From contig NC_018681.1 in assembly GCF_000250675.2 (NCBI RefSeq), forward strand, positions 6,324,001 through 6,388,000: a stretch of 64,000 nucleotides of DNA, in the 5' to 3' direction. Below are positions 8,590-17,321 of this stretch, piece after piece. The DNA comes from Nocardia brasiliensis ATCC 700358 (GTDB lineage: Bacteria; Actinomycetota; Actinomycetes; Mycobacteriales; Mycobacteriaceae). Numbering within the stretch: position 1 is the stretch's first letter; each line of letters begins with the position of its first letter. The notes under the pieces were generated by a model. That model searched no databases. It worked only from the letters and a program-made list of their open reading frames with translations, and had not been told where the DNA came from. The position numbers and the translations under genes were made by a program.

Positions 8590-9518
8590 CTCAGCGCAGC
8601 GAACCCGCCGTTCGGGTCGAGGGTGTCGTCAAGCGGTACGGCGAGACCACCGCGGTCGACGGTCTCAGCTTCGATGTCGAACGGGCGCAAGTACTTGCGC
8701 TGCTCGGACCCAACGGCGCGGGCAAGACCACCACGGTGGAGATGTGCGAGGGCTTCGTCGCACCGGACGCGGGCACGGTGCGGGTGCTCGGGTTGGACCC
8801 GATCGCCGATTCGGAGCGGCTGCGCGCGCGCATCGGCGTGATGCTGCAGGGCGGCGGCGCGTACCCGGGCGCGAAGGCGGGCGAGATGCTCGACCTGGTC
8901 GCCGCGTATTCGGCCGATCCGCTCGACCCGCAGTGGCTGCTGCGCACGCTCGGCTTGCAGGACAATCGCGCGACGCCCTATCGCCGGCTCTCGGGCGGGC
9001 AGCAGCAGCGGCTCGCGCTGGCGTGCGCGCTGGTCGGCAAGCCGGAGATCGTCTTCCTGGACGAGCCGACCGCGGGTCTGGACGCGCAGGCGCGACTCAT
9101 CGTGTGGGAGTTGATCGATGCGCTGCGCCGCGACGGCGTGACGGTGGTGCTCACCACCCATGTGATGGACGAGGCCGAGCAGCTCGCCGACCAGCTGGTG
9201 ATCATCGACCACGGGCAGATCGTCGCCTCCGGCACGCCCGCCGAGGTGACCGCGCACGGGGCGGCGGGGCAGCTACGGTTCTGCGCTCCACCGAAACTCG
9301 ATCTGGAGTTGCTGAAATCGGCACTGCCGGAAGGGTTCTCGCCCCGCGAGACCACGCCGGGCACGTATCTGGTGGAGGGCGAGATCACCCCGCAGGTGCT
9401 CGCCACGGTGACCGCCTGGTGTGCCAGGGTGAACGTGCTCGCCACCGACATCCGGATCGATCAGCGCAGACTCGAAGACGTTTTCCTGGAACTGACCGGA
9501 CGGGAGCTGCGCGGATGA
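8586..9518 (+). CDS. ABC transporter ATP-binding protein (ABC-2/DrrA-like)
   Basis: A 310-residue ATPase with Walker A GPNGAGKTTT, signature LSGGQQQRLALA, Walker B EIVFLDEPTAGLD and the H-loop TTHVMDEAE. A C-terminal extension of about 80 residues follows the DrrA/NatA pattern. The GTG at 8586 overlaps the mptB stop (GTGA) and its own stop overlaps the permease start, so all three genes are coupled. It corresponds in position to Rv1458c. Substrate unknown; linkage to ctaA is conserved in mycobacteria, but I do not infer haem transport from that alone. Confidence 0.93.
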   Translation: MTQRSEPAVRVEGVVKRYGETTAVDGLSFDVERAQVLALLGPNGAGKTTTVEMCEGFVAPDAGTVRVLGLDPIADSERLRARIGVMLQGGGAYPGAKAGEMLDLVAAYSADPLDPQWLLRTLGLQDNRATPYRRLSGGQQQRLALACALVGKPEIVFLDEPTAGLDAQARLIVWELIDALRRDGVTVVLTTHVMDEAEQLADQLVIIDHGQIVASGTPAEVTAHGAAGQLRFCAPPKLDLELLKSALPEGFSPRETTPGTYLVEGEITPQVLATVTAWCARVNVLATDIRIDQRRLEDVFLELTGRELRG

Positions 9519-10306
9519 CCCAGCCAGATCTGAGCGCCAACCGCTTCGCGCCGGGTACCTTCGCGCCCGACCCGCGGCCCAGCTCCCGGCTCGCGATGAT
9601 GAGCGCGCAGACCCGGCTGGAGCTGATCCTGTTGCTGCGCAACGGCGAACAGCTGCTGCTCACCATGTTCATCCCGATCACCCTGCTGGTCGGGCTCAGC
9701 CTGTTGCCGTTCGGCGACCTCGGCGACGACCGGGTGGACAAGATCGTGCCCGCGGTGATGATGGTGGCGGTCATGTCCACCGCGTTCACCGGCCAGGCCA
9801 TCGCCGTCGGCTTCGATCGCCGCTACGGCGCGCTCAAGCGGCTGGGCGCGACCGCGCTGCCGCGCTGGGGCATCATCGCGGGCAAGTGCGCCGCGGTGCT
9901 CATCGTCGTTGTGCTGCAAGCGATTCTGCTCGGCGTGATCGGTTTCGCGCTGGGCTGGCGGCCGGAGCCCGCCGGACTCCTGCTCGGCGCGTTCGTGATC
10001 GGGCTCGGCACCGCGACATTCGCGGCGATGGGGCTGCTGCTCGGCGGCACGCTGAAGGCGGAGATCGTGCTCGCGCTGGCGAACATCCTGTGGTTCGTCA
10101 TGCTCGGCATCGCCAGCGTGGTGTTCGCCTCCGACGACCTGCCCACCGCGGTGAATGTGCTTGCCCGCCTGATTCCTTCGGGCGCGCTGACGGTCGCCCT
10201 GGAGGACGCGATGCGCAGCAGTGTGGACTGGTTCGGCATCGCGGTGCTGGCGGTGTGGGGTTTGGTGTCGGGCGGGCTCGCGGCCCGCTGGTTCCGCTTC
10301 CAGTAA
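9515..10306 (+). CDS. ABC-2 type transporter permease
   Basis: A 263-residue integral membrane protein with six predicted hydrophobic segments (first at about 45-65, last at 235-258), partner of the ATPase encoded immediately upstream (ATGA overlap). The cytoplasmic motif GFDRRYGALKRLGATAL is typical of ABC-2/DrrB-type permeases. It corresponds to Rv1457c by position. Direction is likely export, substrate unknown. Confidence 0.9.
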   Translation: MTQPDLSANRFAPGTFAPDPRPSSRLAMMSAQTRLELILLLRNGEQLLLTMFIPITLLVGLSLLPFGDLGDDRVDKIVPAVMMVAVMSTAFTGQAIAVGFDRRYGALKRLGATALPRWGIIAGKCAAVLIVVVLQAILLGVIGFALGWRPEPAGLLLGAFVIGLGTATFAAMGLLLGGTLKAEIVLALANILWFVMLGIASVVFASDDLPTAVNVLARLIPSGALTVALEDAMRSSVDWFGIAVLAVWGLVSGGLAARWFRFQ

Positions 10307-10311
10307 CCCGC

Positions 10312-10353
10312 GGAGCTGGGCCGACGACCAGCGGAGCTGGTGCCGACAACCCG
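10312..10353 (+). repeat. Short imperfect tandem repeat (2 x about 21 bp)
   Basis: Directly after the permease stop, the element CGGAGCTGG-N1/2-CCGAC-N-ACC occurs twice in tandem with small differences. It lies in the 140-base gap before ctaA. No function evident; probably replication slippage. Confidence 0.55.
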
Positions 10354-10448
10354 TAGACCTGCGCCTCTCGCCCTGGTGACCGTCGTCGGCAGCCACCGTG
10401 CGCGGTACCAACGACAGCGTGTAGTTGACCGTGCTCTACCATCGTGAC

Positions 10449-11417
10449 GTGCTGTATCGCGCGTTCCTGCGACTCGTCGACAAGCTGCCGCTGCCCTCGC
10501 TGCGGGTGCAGCGGATCCTCGCGATCGCGGTCATCCTCACCCAGGCGGGTATCTCGGTCACCGGTGCGGTCGTCCGGGTCACCGCGTCCGGTCTCGGCTG
10601 CCCGACCTGGCCGCAGTGCTTCCCCGGCAGCTTCACCCCCGTGGGTGTCTCCGAGGTGCCGGTACTGCATCAGGCCGTCGAATTCGGCAACCGGCTGCTG
10701 ACCTTCGTGGTGTCGCTGTGCGCGGCGCTGATCGTGCTCGCGGTCGTCCGCGCCCGCCGCCGGCGCGATGTGCTGGTCTACGCCTGGCTGATGCCCGGCG
10801 GCACGCTGCTGCAGGGCATCATCGGCGGCATCACGGTGCGCACCGGGCTGCTCTGGTGGACCGTCGCGATCCACCTGCTCGCGTCGATGCTGATGGTCTG
10901 GCTCTCGGTCGTGCTGTACGCCAAGATCTGCGAACCCGACGACGGCATCGCCACCGTGCAGGCGCCCGCGCCGCTGCGCTGGCTCACCGGGCTCAGCGCG
11001 GTCGCGATGAGCGGGGTGCTGATCGCGGGCACGCTGGTCACCGGCGCGGGACCGCACGCGGGCGACAAGAGCATCGAGCGGCAGGTCGAACGGTTGCAGG
11101 TGGAGATCGTCACGCTGGTGCACCTGCACTCGCAGCTGCTCGTCGGCTATCTCGCACTGCTGATCGGACTCGCCTTCGGCCTTTTCGCGGTCGGCATCAC
11201 CCCGGCCGTGCGCAAGCGGCTGTTCGTGGTGCTCGCCATCGTGTGCGCCCAGGCTCTCATCGGCGTCGTCCAGTACTTCACCGATGTTCCGGCCGTGCTG
11301 GTCGTCTTCCACGTCGGCGGCGCCGCCGCCTGTGTCGCCGCCACCGCCGCCCTCTGGGCCGCCCTGCACACCCGCGAACCGGTTCCGGCCGCGGTCACCG
11401 TCGAACAATCCGTCTGA
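10449..11417 (+). CDS. ctaA: CtaA, haem A synthase (COX15/CtaA family)
   Basis: A membrane protein of 322 residues with eight predicted helices that oxidises haem O to haem A for cytochrome aa3. Family features: ILTQAGISVTGAVVRVTASGLGCPTWP near the N-terminus (conserved cysteine in the periplasmic loop), haem-ligand histidines in LHQAVEFGNR, IHLLAS and VHLHSQLLVGY, and FHVGGAA near the end. CtaB, the preceding enzyme of the pathway, is at 32 kb. The start is uncertain: GTG at 10449 fits the homologous N-terminus best; TTG 10425 and GTG 10431 are in frame upstream and none has a good ribosome site. Confidence 0.92.
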   Translation: MLYRAFLRLVDKLPLPSLRVQRILAIAVILTQAGISVTGAVVRVTASGLGCPTWPQCFPGSFTPVGVSEVPVLHQAVEFGNRLLTFVVSLCAALIVLAVVRARRRRDVLVYAWLMPGGTLLQGIIGGITVRTGLLWWTVAIHLLASMLMVWLSVVLYAKICEPDDGIATVQAPAPLRWLTGLSAVAMSGVLIAGTLVTGAGPHAGDKSIERQVERLQVEIVTLVHLHSQLLVGYLALLIGLAFGLFAVGITPAVRKRLFVVLAIVCAQALIGVVQYFTDVPAVLVVFHVGGAAACVAATAALWAALHTREPVPAAVTVEQSV

Positions 11418-11441
11418 GGTCGGGCCGGTAGAGTACCGGCG

Positions 11442-12434
11442 ATGGGGACCACCGAGCCGGGAGCGCCGGTGCCGCAGCCGTTTCCGCTGCCGGAGCCGTA
11501 CGCGCACGGCCTTCTGGACGTCGGTGACGGCAATCGGATCTACTGGGAGACAAGCGGAAACCCGGCCGGGAAGCCCGTGCTCGTGGTGCACGGCGGGCCC
11601 GGCTCGGGCGGCAAGCGCGGCGCGCGCCGGAACTTCGATCCCAGCGCTTATCGGATCGTGCTGTTCGATCAACGCGGTTGCGGCGAAAGCCTGCCGCACG
11701 CCGCCGATCCCGCGGTCGACCTGTCCGTCAATACCACCGACCACCTGATCGCCGACATGGAGCGCCTGCGCGAACATCTGGGCATCGAACAGTGGCTGCT
11801 GTACGGCGGCTCCTGGGGTTCCACCCTCATCCTCGCCTATGCCGAACGCTATCCCGCGCGGGTCTCCGAGATCATCCTGGTCGGCGTCACGATGACCAGA
11901 CCGGAAGAGACGGAATGGCTGTACCGCGGTGTCGGCCGCTTCCTGCCGGGCCCGTGGGCGGCGTTCCGGGACGCTCTACCCGCCGCCGAGCGCAACGGAG
12001 ACCTGGTCGCCGCGTACAACCGTCTGCTGAACCACCCCGATCCCGAGGTACGCGCGCAAGCCGCGCGCGACTGGTGCGCCTGGGAAGACGCCGTCATCGC
12101 ACACGAAAACCTGGGCCGCCCAGGCCAATACAGCGACAAGGCGGATGCCGATCTGCTGGCCTTCGTGCGGATCTGCACGCACTACTTCGCCAACGACGCC
12201 TGGCTCCCGGACGGGCAACTCCTGCGTGACGCGCACGCACTCGCGGGCATCCCCGGCGTATTGATCCACGGACGGCTCGACCTCGGCTCACCCCTGTACA
12301 CCGCATGGCAATTGGCGCAGGCGTGGCCGGAAGCCGAGCTGCACGTCATCGACGATTCGGGCCACACCGGCAGCCCGGAGATGCTGCGCGCGATCCTGGC
12401 TGCGGCTGCCCGGTTCGCTCCGTCAGGGCGCTAG
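11442..12434 (+). CDS. pip: Proline iminopeptidase (alpha/beta hydrolase, peptidase S33)
   Basis: A 330-residue cytosolic aminopeptidase that removes N-terminal proline. Motifs: oxyanion-hole HGGPGSGG (about residue 50), DQRGCGES, nucleophile elbow GGSWGSTL with the catalytic serine at about 127, aspartate in HGRLDLGSP and histidine in DDSGHTGS. These match the S33 proline iminopeptidase family, including the typical W-rich segment WCAWEDAV. It starts 24 bases after ctaA and converges on the TetR gene, overlapping it tail to tail by 12 bases. Confidence 0.93.
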   Translation: MGTTEPGAPVPQPFPLPEPYAHGLLDVGDGNRIYWETSGNPAGKPVLVVHGGPGSGGKRGARRNFDPSAYRIVLFDQRGCGESLPHAADPAVDLSVNTTDHLIADMERLREHLGIEQWLLYGGSWGSTLILAYAERYPARVSEIILVGVTMTRPEETEWLYRGVGRFLPGPWAAFRDALPAAERNGDLVAAYNRLLNHPDPEVRAQAARDWCAWEDAVIAHENLGRPGQYSDKADADLLAFVRICTHYFANDAWLPDGQLLRDAHALAGIPGVLIHGRLDLGSPLYTAWQLAQAWPEAELHVIDDSGHTGSPEMLRAILAAAARFAPSGR

Positions 12435-13034
12435 AGTCGCGTATACGAACGCGACGAGTTGTGCCCGGACCCGCGTCCGGTCCAGCCCGTCGGCGCCGTC
12501 CCGGATCGCGGACAGCAGAGCGGCCAGCAGTGCGGAGAGCAAGGCCTCCCCGGTCAGGCGCGGATCCAGCGCGGGATCGATGTAGCCGAGTTCCATGCCG
12601 CGCTGGATCCGGGTGGTGGCTTCGTCGCCGTAGACGCGCAGGTTCCGGATCGACCGTTCGGCCACCCGCTCGTCGATCGTGGCGGCCTCCAGCAGAATGA
12701 AATTCACCAAACCCGGTTCGTCCGCGACCAATTCGTAGCAGTGGTCCACGATGGTGGCGATCACGTCGCAGAACTCGTCGAGGGTCTTCGGGCGCCGGCC
12801 CGCGATGGCCCGTCCGAACACCCGTTCCCGGATCAGGGCGAAATAGTGGTCGATGACCGCGTCGAGGATGTCGCGTTTGTTGTCGAAATAGTTGTAGAAC
12901 GTGCCGTGACCGGCTCCCGCCCTGGCCGCGATATCGGCGACGACGACCGAGCGGTATCCCTTGTCCACGAACAGTTCGTGTGCCGCGAGCACCAGCTCGG
13001 CGCGGCGCTTGGCGCCCCGGTCCGCGGCGTTCAT
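12423..13034 (-). CDS. TetR family transcriptional regulator (distal of a pair after the mce operon)
   Basis: A 203-residue TetR protein; the helix-turn-helix is at residues 10-55 (ADIAARAGAGHGTFYNYFDNKRDIL). Its ATG overlaps the stop of the preceding TetR gene (ATGA), so the two regulators are translated as a pair. They follow the mce operon on the same strand with a 39-base gap. Mce operons are often governed by TetR or GntR repressors, so control of the mce genes is plausible but inferred. The 3' end overlaps pip by 12 bases. Confidence 0.9.
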   Translation of the reverse strand: MNAADRGAKRRAELVLAAHELFVDKGYRSVVVADIAARAGAGHGTFYNYFDNKRDILDAVIDHYFALIRERVFGRAIAGRRPKTLDEFCDVIATIVDHCYELVADEPGLVNFILLEAATIDERVAERSIRNLRVYGDEATTRIQRGMELGYIDPALDPRLTGEALLSALLAALLSAIRDGADGLDRTRVRAQLVAFVYATLAP

Positions 13035-13699
13035 CGCCCCGGTCCGGCGGGATCGCGTGGCCGCAAAGCCTTTTCGAGCAGGGTCAGCACGCCGTTGGTA
13101 GCGCGTTCCCGCTCGGCCGCGCTGTTCTCACCCCGCATCTCCTGTAACACGCCGGGCACCCCCAAGGTCAGCACGATGTGCGCCGTCACCTCCGGGTCGA
13201 GGTCCGCGCGAATCCAGCCCGCCGCCATCCCGAGCCGCAGTTCGTGTGCCACGAACGTGCTGACCAGCAGCTCCAGGCCGAGGAGCCGATCGCTGAGTTC
13301 CTTGTCGATCGCACTGGCCTCGACCAGGAACAGCCGCACGAAATCCGGTTCCTGATCCAGCATCTCGTACCAGCGGCCGATCGCGGACCGGAGCTCGGCG
13401 AGCAATTCCGGCGCCGAGGCCGGACGCTTCAGGAGGGTGCGCGGCTGCACCCGGTCGACGAATTTCGCGATGCCGAAATCGACTACGTGGTCGAGTATTT
13501 CGCGTTTGCTCTCGAAATACCGGTACACCGTGCCCTGGCCGATGCCCGCATGCGCGGCGACATCGGAAATCGTGGTGGCCTCATAACCACGCGCGACGAA
13601 CACGGCATAGGCCGATTCGATGATCTGCTGCCTGCGCCGCTGCGCCAGGCCCGGTTCCGGTGGCCGACCGCGGCGCGGCGCGCTGGGCTGGTCCGGCAC
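13031..13699 (-). CDS. TetR family transcriptional regulator (proximal of a pair after the mce operon)
   Basis: A 222-residue TetR protein with a basic, proline-rich N-terminal tail (APRRGRPPEPG) before the helix-turn-helix (ISDVAAHAGIGQGTVYRYFESKREIL). The GTG at 13699 is preferred over a TTG at 13720 because a GAGGGAG site precedes it. It follows mas by 39 bases and overlaps the next TetR gene by ATGA. Candidate regulator of the upstream mce operon together with its neighbour; they could act as a heterodimer or on separate operators. Confidence 0.88.
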   Translation of the reverse strand: MPDQPSAPRRGRPPEPGLAQRRRQQIIESAYAVFVARGYEATTISDVAAHAGIGQGTVYRYFESKREILDHVVDFGIAKFVDRVQPRTLLKRPASAPELLAELRSAIGRWYEMLDQEPDFVRLFLVEASAIDKELSDRLLGLELLVSTFVAHELRLGMAAGWIRADLDPEVTAHIVLTLGVPGVLQEMRGENSAAERERATNGVLTLLEKALRPRDPAGPGR

Positions 13700-13738
13700 A
13701 GCACTCCCTCTCGACGCCAACCAGGACCCGTGAGTTTA

Positions 13739-14305
13739 TCAACGCCCCAGCGCCTCGCCCTTCGGGCCGTAGTCGACGACCTGCCAGTCGCCGCCGTGCT
13801 CGGCCACCGTCACCACCAAGATGTTCGGTACCGTCACCGGGTTCGGCTGCTGGATGTTCTGGGTCTTCTGGGTCGCGAACACGGTCACCGAGTACTGGTT
13901 GTTGCCTTGGGCGTCCACCGCGGTGCCCAGCACCTGCCCGGAGGCGACCACCTGAGCCTCGGTCATGATCTTCGCCAGCGTGTCGTGCACCTCGTCGTAG
14001 CGCTTACGCAGCGCGTCCGAGGTGCCCCGCTGCACGCTGTCGAAGAAGGCGGGCAGGTTCTTGTGGTCGTAGGTCAGCGAGCGCAGCGTGTAGTCCCTGG
14101 CGACCTCTGCGGCCTTGTCCCGATCGGCGTTGGTCTGCCGCAGCGCGGCGAGTTCGTCGGAACTGGACTGCCAGGACAACCCCAGCGCGACGCTGAGCGC
14201 CGTCAGCAGCACGGCGAGGCCGCCGAGCAGATAGCCGATTCCTTTGCGGGGCTGCGCCTTCGGCTCCTCGGTGGGCGTCTCGGTCGCGGTGTCGGTGGTG
14301 CTCAT
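13739..14305 (-). CDS. Mce-associated membrane protein (Mas)
   Basis: A 188-residue protein with a disordered acidic N-terminus (about 25 residues), one membrane segment at about 25-45 and an extracytoplasmic domain, the architecture of Mce-associated proteins encoded at the end of mce operons. These are thought to stabilise the Mce complex. Family-like sequence: a SLTYDHKNLPAFFDSVQ block and a conserved ending with GGDWQVVDYGP. The gene follows mceF by 15 bases. Confidence 0.88.
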   Translation of the reverse strand: MSTTDTATETPTEEPKAQPRKGIGYLLGGLAVLLTALSVALGLSWQSSSDELAALRQTNADRDKAAEVARDYTLRSLTYDHKNLPAFFDSVQRGTSDALRKRYDEVHDTLAKIMTEAQVVASGQVLGTAVDAQGNNQYSVTVFATQKTQNIQQPNPVTVPNILVVTVAEHGGDWQVVDYGPKGEALGR

Positions 14306-14320
14306 GACGTCCTCAACTCT

Positions 14321-15265
14321 CTACTTCGGCAGATCGAGCGTGATACGGGCGGTTCCGTGTTCCGGGAAGGTGGCCGACAGCAGGTCGATGATCGAACCCG
14401 CGTCCACCCGAATGGGTTTCAGGACGCTGGTGGCCGGTTTCAGCGCGGTCGCGATGTGCGCGAGATCCGGTCCCAGCGTCGAGAGGTACTGATCGATCTT
14501 TTGCACCAGCGGACCGAGCGGCTCGTCCCAGACGTGTTCGCCCGCATAGGAATAACCCTTGAACGCGTCGATCAGGTGCACCACCTCGGGCAGCACGTCG
14601 GTCAGATCGCCTGCCCAGCCGCCGATCACCGGCCCGTAGCCGTCGAAATTCTCGGTGAGCTGCTGGCCGTGCACGTACAGCCTGGTGATCGCGTCCCGCT
14701 TGTCGTGCAGCAGCTGCGCCGTCATCGTCAAGGTCCGGGTGAGCAGGGCGATCTCCTTCTCGCGCCCCGCGTACCCCTGCGACACGATGGCGGCCAGCCG
14801 CTCGACCTTCGCCGGATCTATCTGGGAATTCAGCACATCCAGTTTCGCGAGCGCCTCACTGACCGTCGTCGCGACGCGCACCTGGCTGGTCGGCACGACG
14901 CTGCCGTCGGTGAGATACGGACCCGCCGTGGTGGTGGGACGGAAGTCCATGAACTGCTCGCCCGCCGCGGACAGGTTGCTGACGTGCACCGCGCTACCCA
15001 GCGGCACCCGGTATTTCGCGTCCAGCTCGATCCGCACCGCGAGCCCGGTCCCGGTCGCGGTGATGGCGCGTACCTTGCCGATACGCATCCCGCGCAGATC
15101 GACCTGTGAGGTCGGCATCAGACCGCCGGACGAATCCATCAGCACGGTCACGGTATTCGTGCTGCGTCGCGGATCGATGTCGAGCACGCCGACGGCCATG
15201 TAGGCCGCGCACACCACGGTCATCACCAGCAGCAGCACCAGGGAGACGGGACCGGAGAGTTTCAT
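14321..15265 (-). CDS. mceF: MceF family protein
   Basis: A 314-residue MlaD-domain protein: N-terminal membrane anchor (residues 5-28), MCE/MlaD beta domain (about 35-115, with LRGMRIGKVRAI and GEQFMDFRP), then a long helical region of about 200 residues. MceA-F form the hexameric extracytoplasmic conduit that passes lipids to the YrbE permeases. Last of the six mce genes; its ATG overlaps the mceE stop. Substrate cannot be predicted from sequence. Confidence 0.92.
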   Translation of the reverse strand: MKLSGPVSLVLLLVMTVVCAAYMAVGVLDIDPRRSTNTVTVLMDSSGGLMPTSQVDLRGMRIGKVRAITATGTGLAVRIELDAKYRVPLGSAVHVSNLSAAGEQFMDFRPTTTAGPYLTDGSVVPTSQVRVATTVSEALAKLDVLNSQIDPAKVERLAAIVSQGYAGREKEIALLTRTLTMTAQLLHDKRDAITRLYVHGQQLTENFDGYGPVIGGWAGDLTDVLPEVVHLIDAFKGYSYAGEHVWDEPLGPLVQKIDQYLSTLGPDLAHIATALKPATSVLKPIRVDAGSIIDLLSATFPEHGTARITLDLPK

Positions 15266-16275
15266 CGCACCATGCCGATCGATCGCAGTACCTGGATCAT
15301 CTGATCCGAGCGGTGCGCGGCATCGGCCGCGACCGCATCCGCCGTCACCCGCTGCACCCGGATATTGGGCGGCGCGCTGAAGAACGGGATCAACTTCTCG
15401 CGCAACAGGCGGTTCATCGTGTCGACGTTCATCGGGACCGTGGTGTCCGCGCTGCCGATGGTGCGCGCGGCCGGGGCCAGAATGCTGATGATGTCGTGCA
15501 GATCGCCGCGCAGCGGCAGCGCGAGATCGCCGACGTACCTGGCCAGTTCGCCGCCGTCGATGATCAACTGGACCAGGCCGAACAGCACGTCGGACAGGCC
15601 CGCGGCCCGGCCGGGACCGAGCGTCAGGGTTCGGTCGACGTTGTCCTTGTTCGCCTCCAGCGTCGTGGTGACACTGGCCGCGGCGGCGAGGATCCGATCC
15701 AGCTCGGCGGAATGCGTGGCGAGGTCGTGCAACGCGTTGCGACCGCCCGCCAGGATGCGGGCGAGGTCGGCCTCGTCGGTGGGGAACGCGGCGTTGACGC
15801 TGACGATCAGGTCCTGCATTTCGCCGAATCGTCCGCCGGTGACGATATTCGACATCGCACGCAGGATGTCTTCCACGTTGGCGGCGGGCACAGTCCGTAT
15901 CCGCGGGATGATGTCACCATCGACCAGGAACGGTGGCCCGGCATTCGGCGGCGCGGCCAGCGCGATGTGGATATCGCCGAGGATGGTGCTCTGCCGCAGC
16001 TCGGCCGTGGCCGTCTTGGGCAGTCGCACATCGGATTTCAAGTCGACGGTGGCCACGGCGGTGTCGCCGATCAGCTCGATCCGATCGAGCATGCCGACCT
16101 CGACGCCCTCCGAGATGACCTTCGCACGGTCGGGCAGGTTGAGCACCGAACCGAATTCGATCCGGATGGCGAAGGTGTCCCCGGCCAGATAGGTGCCGGG
16201 GATCGGCACATCGGTCGCGCGGACGCCACAGCCGGTGAGCAGCAGCGCGAGCGCGGCGAGCAGCAGGCGTTTCAC
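15262..16275 (-). CDS. mceE: MceE family lipoprotein
   Basis: A 337-residue MlaD-domain protein with a lipoprotein signal peptide: a short hydrophobic stretch and lipobox LLTGC with the acylated cysteine at residue 16. This is the hallmark of the fifth Mce protein (LprK-type). The MCE domain is at about 30-120 and helical repeats follow. It sits between mceD and mceF with 4-base stop/start overlaps on both sides. Confidence 0.93.
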   Translation of the reverse strand: MKRLLLAALALLLTGCGVRATDVPIPGTYLAGDTFAIRIEFGSVLNLPDRAKVISEGVEVGMLDRIELIGDTAVATVDLKSDVRLPKTATAELRQSTILGDIHIALAAPPNAGPPFLVDGDIIPRIRTVPAANVEDILRAMSNIVTGGRFGEMQDLIVSVNAAFPTDEADLARILAGGRNALHDLATHSAELDRILAAAASVTTTLEANKDNVDRTLTLGPGRAAGLSDVLFGLVQLIIDGGELARYVGDLALPLRGDLHDIISILAPAARTIGSADTTVPMNVDTMNRLLREKLIPFFSAPPNIRVQRVTADAVAADAAHRSDQMIQVLRSIGMVR

Positions 16276-17321
16276 GGCGCACCCACAGTTCCGAGAATGA
16301 CCTGGAGCAGCCCGACCTGGCTGCCGTCGGCCGATTCATAGTGCGGCGGGCGGTAATTCACCCGGGGCGCACCGGTCGCCGGGTCGACGATCGAGGCCAG
16401 GCCGGAAACCACGGGCGGCAGTTGCATCAGCAGATCCACGATGCTGCCCGCGAGCACGGCGTAGCGGTGCACCTCGGGCACGATCCGGTCGAGGAACTCG
16501 AAGGACTGCTGGTCGTATTTGCCGACGTTGCGGGCGATCACCGGCAGGAACTGCAGCGCCAGATCGACCGCACGCGACAGCTCCGCCGAGAACCCGTCGA
16601 CCAGCGCGATGCCGTTCTTCAGGTTGTCCATCAGCGCCTGCATGTCGGGCCAGTTGGTGATGAACATGGTGGTGAGCTGGTCCAGGTTGTCGACCAGCCT
16701 GCGCAGCACCGCATCCCGGTCGGCCGGGTCCCCGATCACCTGGGACAGCCGCTGCAACAGCGCGTTCCACTGCGGCGCGGTGCCGTCCAGCGCGTTGACC
16801 GCGCCGGTGAGCGTTTGATCGAGCAGCCGGTCCGACGGTGCGCCGGGCGTCGGCGCGGACTGTACTCCGACCAGGTCACCGGACAAGGTCGCCAACGCGT
16901 CGAGGGCCTCGCTGATCCCGACCGGCGTGCGCGTGCGCTCGAGCGGAAGGCACTGCGCGGTATCGAATTTCGGGCCGCCGGTGTAGGTCTTGGACAGTTC
17001 GACGTGCCGGTCGGTCACGATCGAACTGGACATGGTCGCCGCCGTGACGTCGGCGGGCAACTCGATCTTGCCGTCGATCGTCATCGTCACCCGCATGCGG
17101 TCACCGCGCGCCTCGATCCCGGATACGGTGCCGATCTCCACGCCGAGCAGCGTGACGCTGTTGCCGTCGTAAAGACCCACCGTGTCGGCGAATTCGGCAC
17201 ACATCGTCTGCTTGGCGGGCCGCACCCGGTCCACCCAGGTCGCGCCGCTCACGCCCACCACGACGGCCACGGTGACCAGCGCCACCACCACGACGACAAC
17301 CATTCGCGCCCAGCGCTTCAT
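16272..17321 (-). CDS. mceD: MceD family protein
   Basis: A 349-residue MlaD-domain protein with an N-terminal membrane segment (residues 5-28) and MCE domain with LLGVEIGTVSGI. The start at 17321 overlaps the mceC stop by one base and has a strong GGGGAGGG site; an upstream in-frame ATG would overlap mceC more. The C-terminal end contains RVNYRPPHYES, a tail often seen in MceD. Confidence 0.92.
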   Translation of the reverse strand: MKRWARMVVVVVVALVTVAVVVGVSGATWVDRVRPAKQTMCAEFADTVGLYDGNSVTLLGVEIGTVSGIEARGDRMRVTMTIDGKIELPADVTAATMSSSIVTDRHVELSKTYTGGPKFDTAQCLPLERTRTPVGISEALDALATLSGDLVGVQSAPTPGAPSDRLLDQTLTGAVNALDGTAPQWNALLQRLSQVIGDPADRDAVLRRLVDNLDQLTTMFITNWPDMQALMDNLKNGIALVDGFSAELSRAVDLALQFLPVIARNVGKYDQQSFEFLDRIVPEVHRYAVLAGSIVDLLMQLPPVVSGLASIVDPATGAPRVNYRPPHYESADGSQVGLLQVILGTVGAP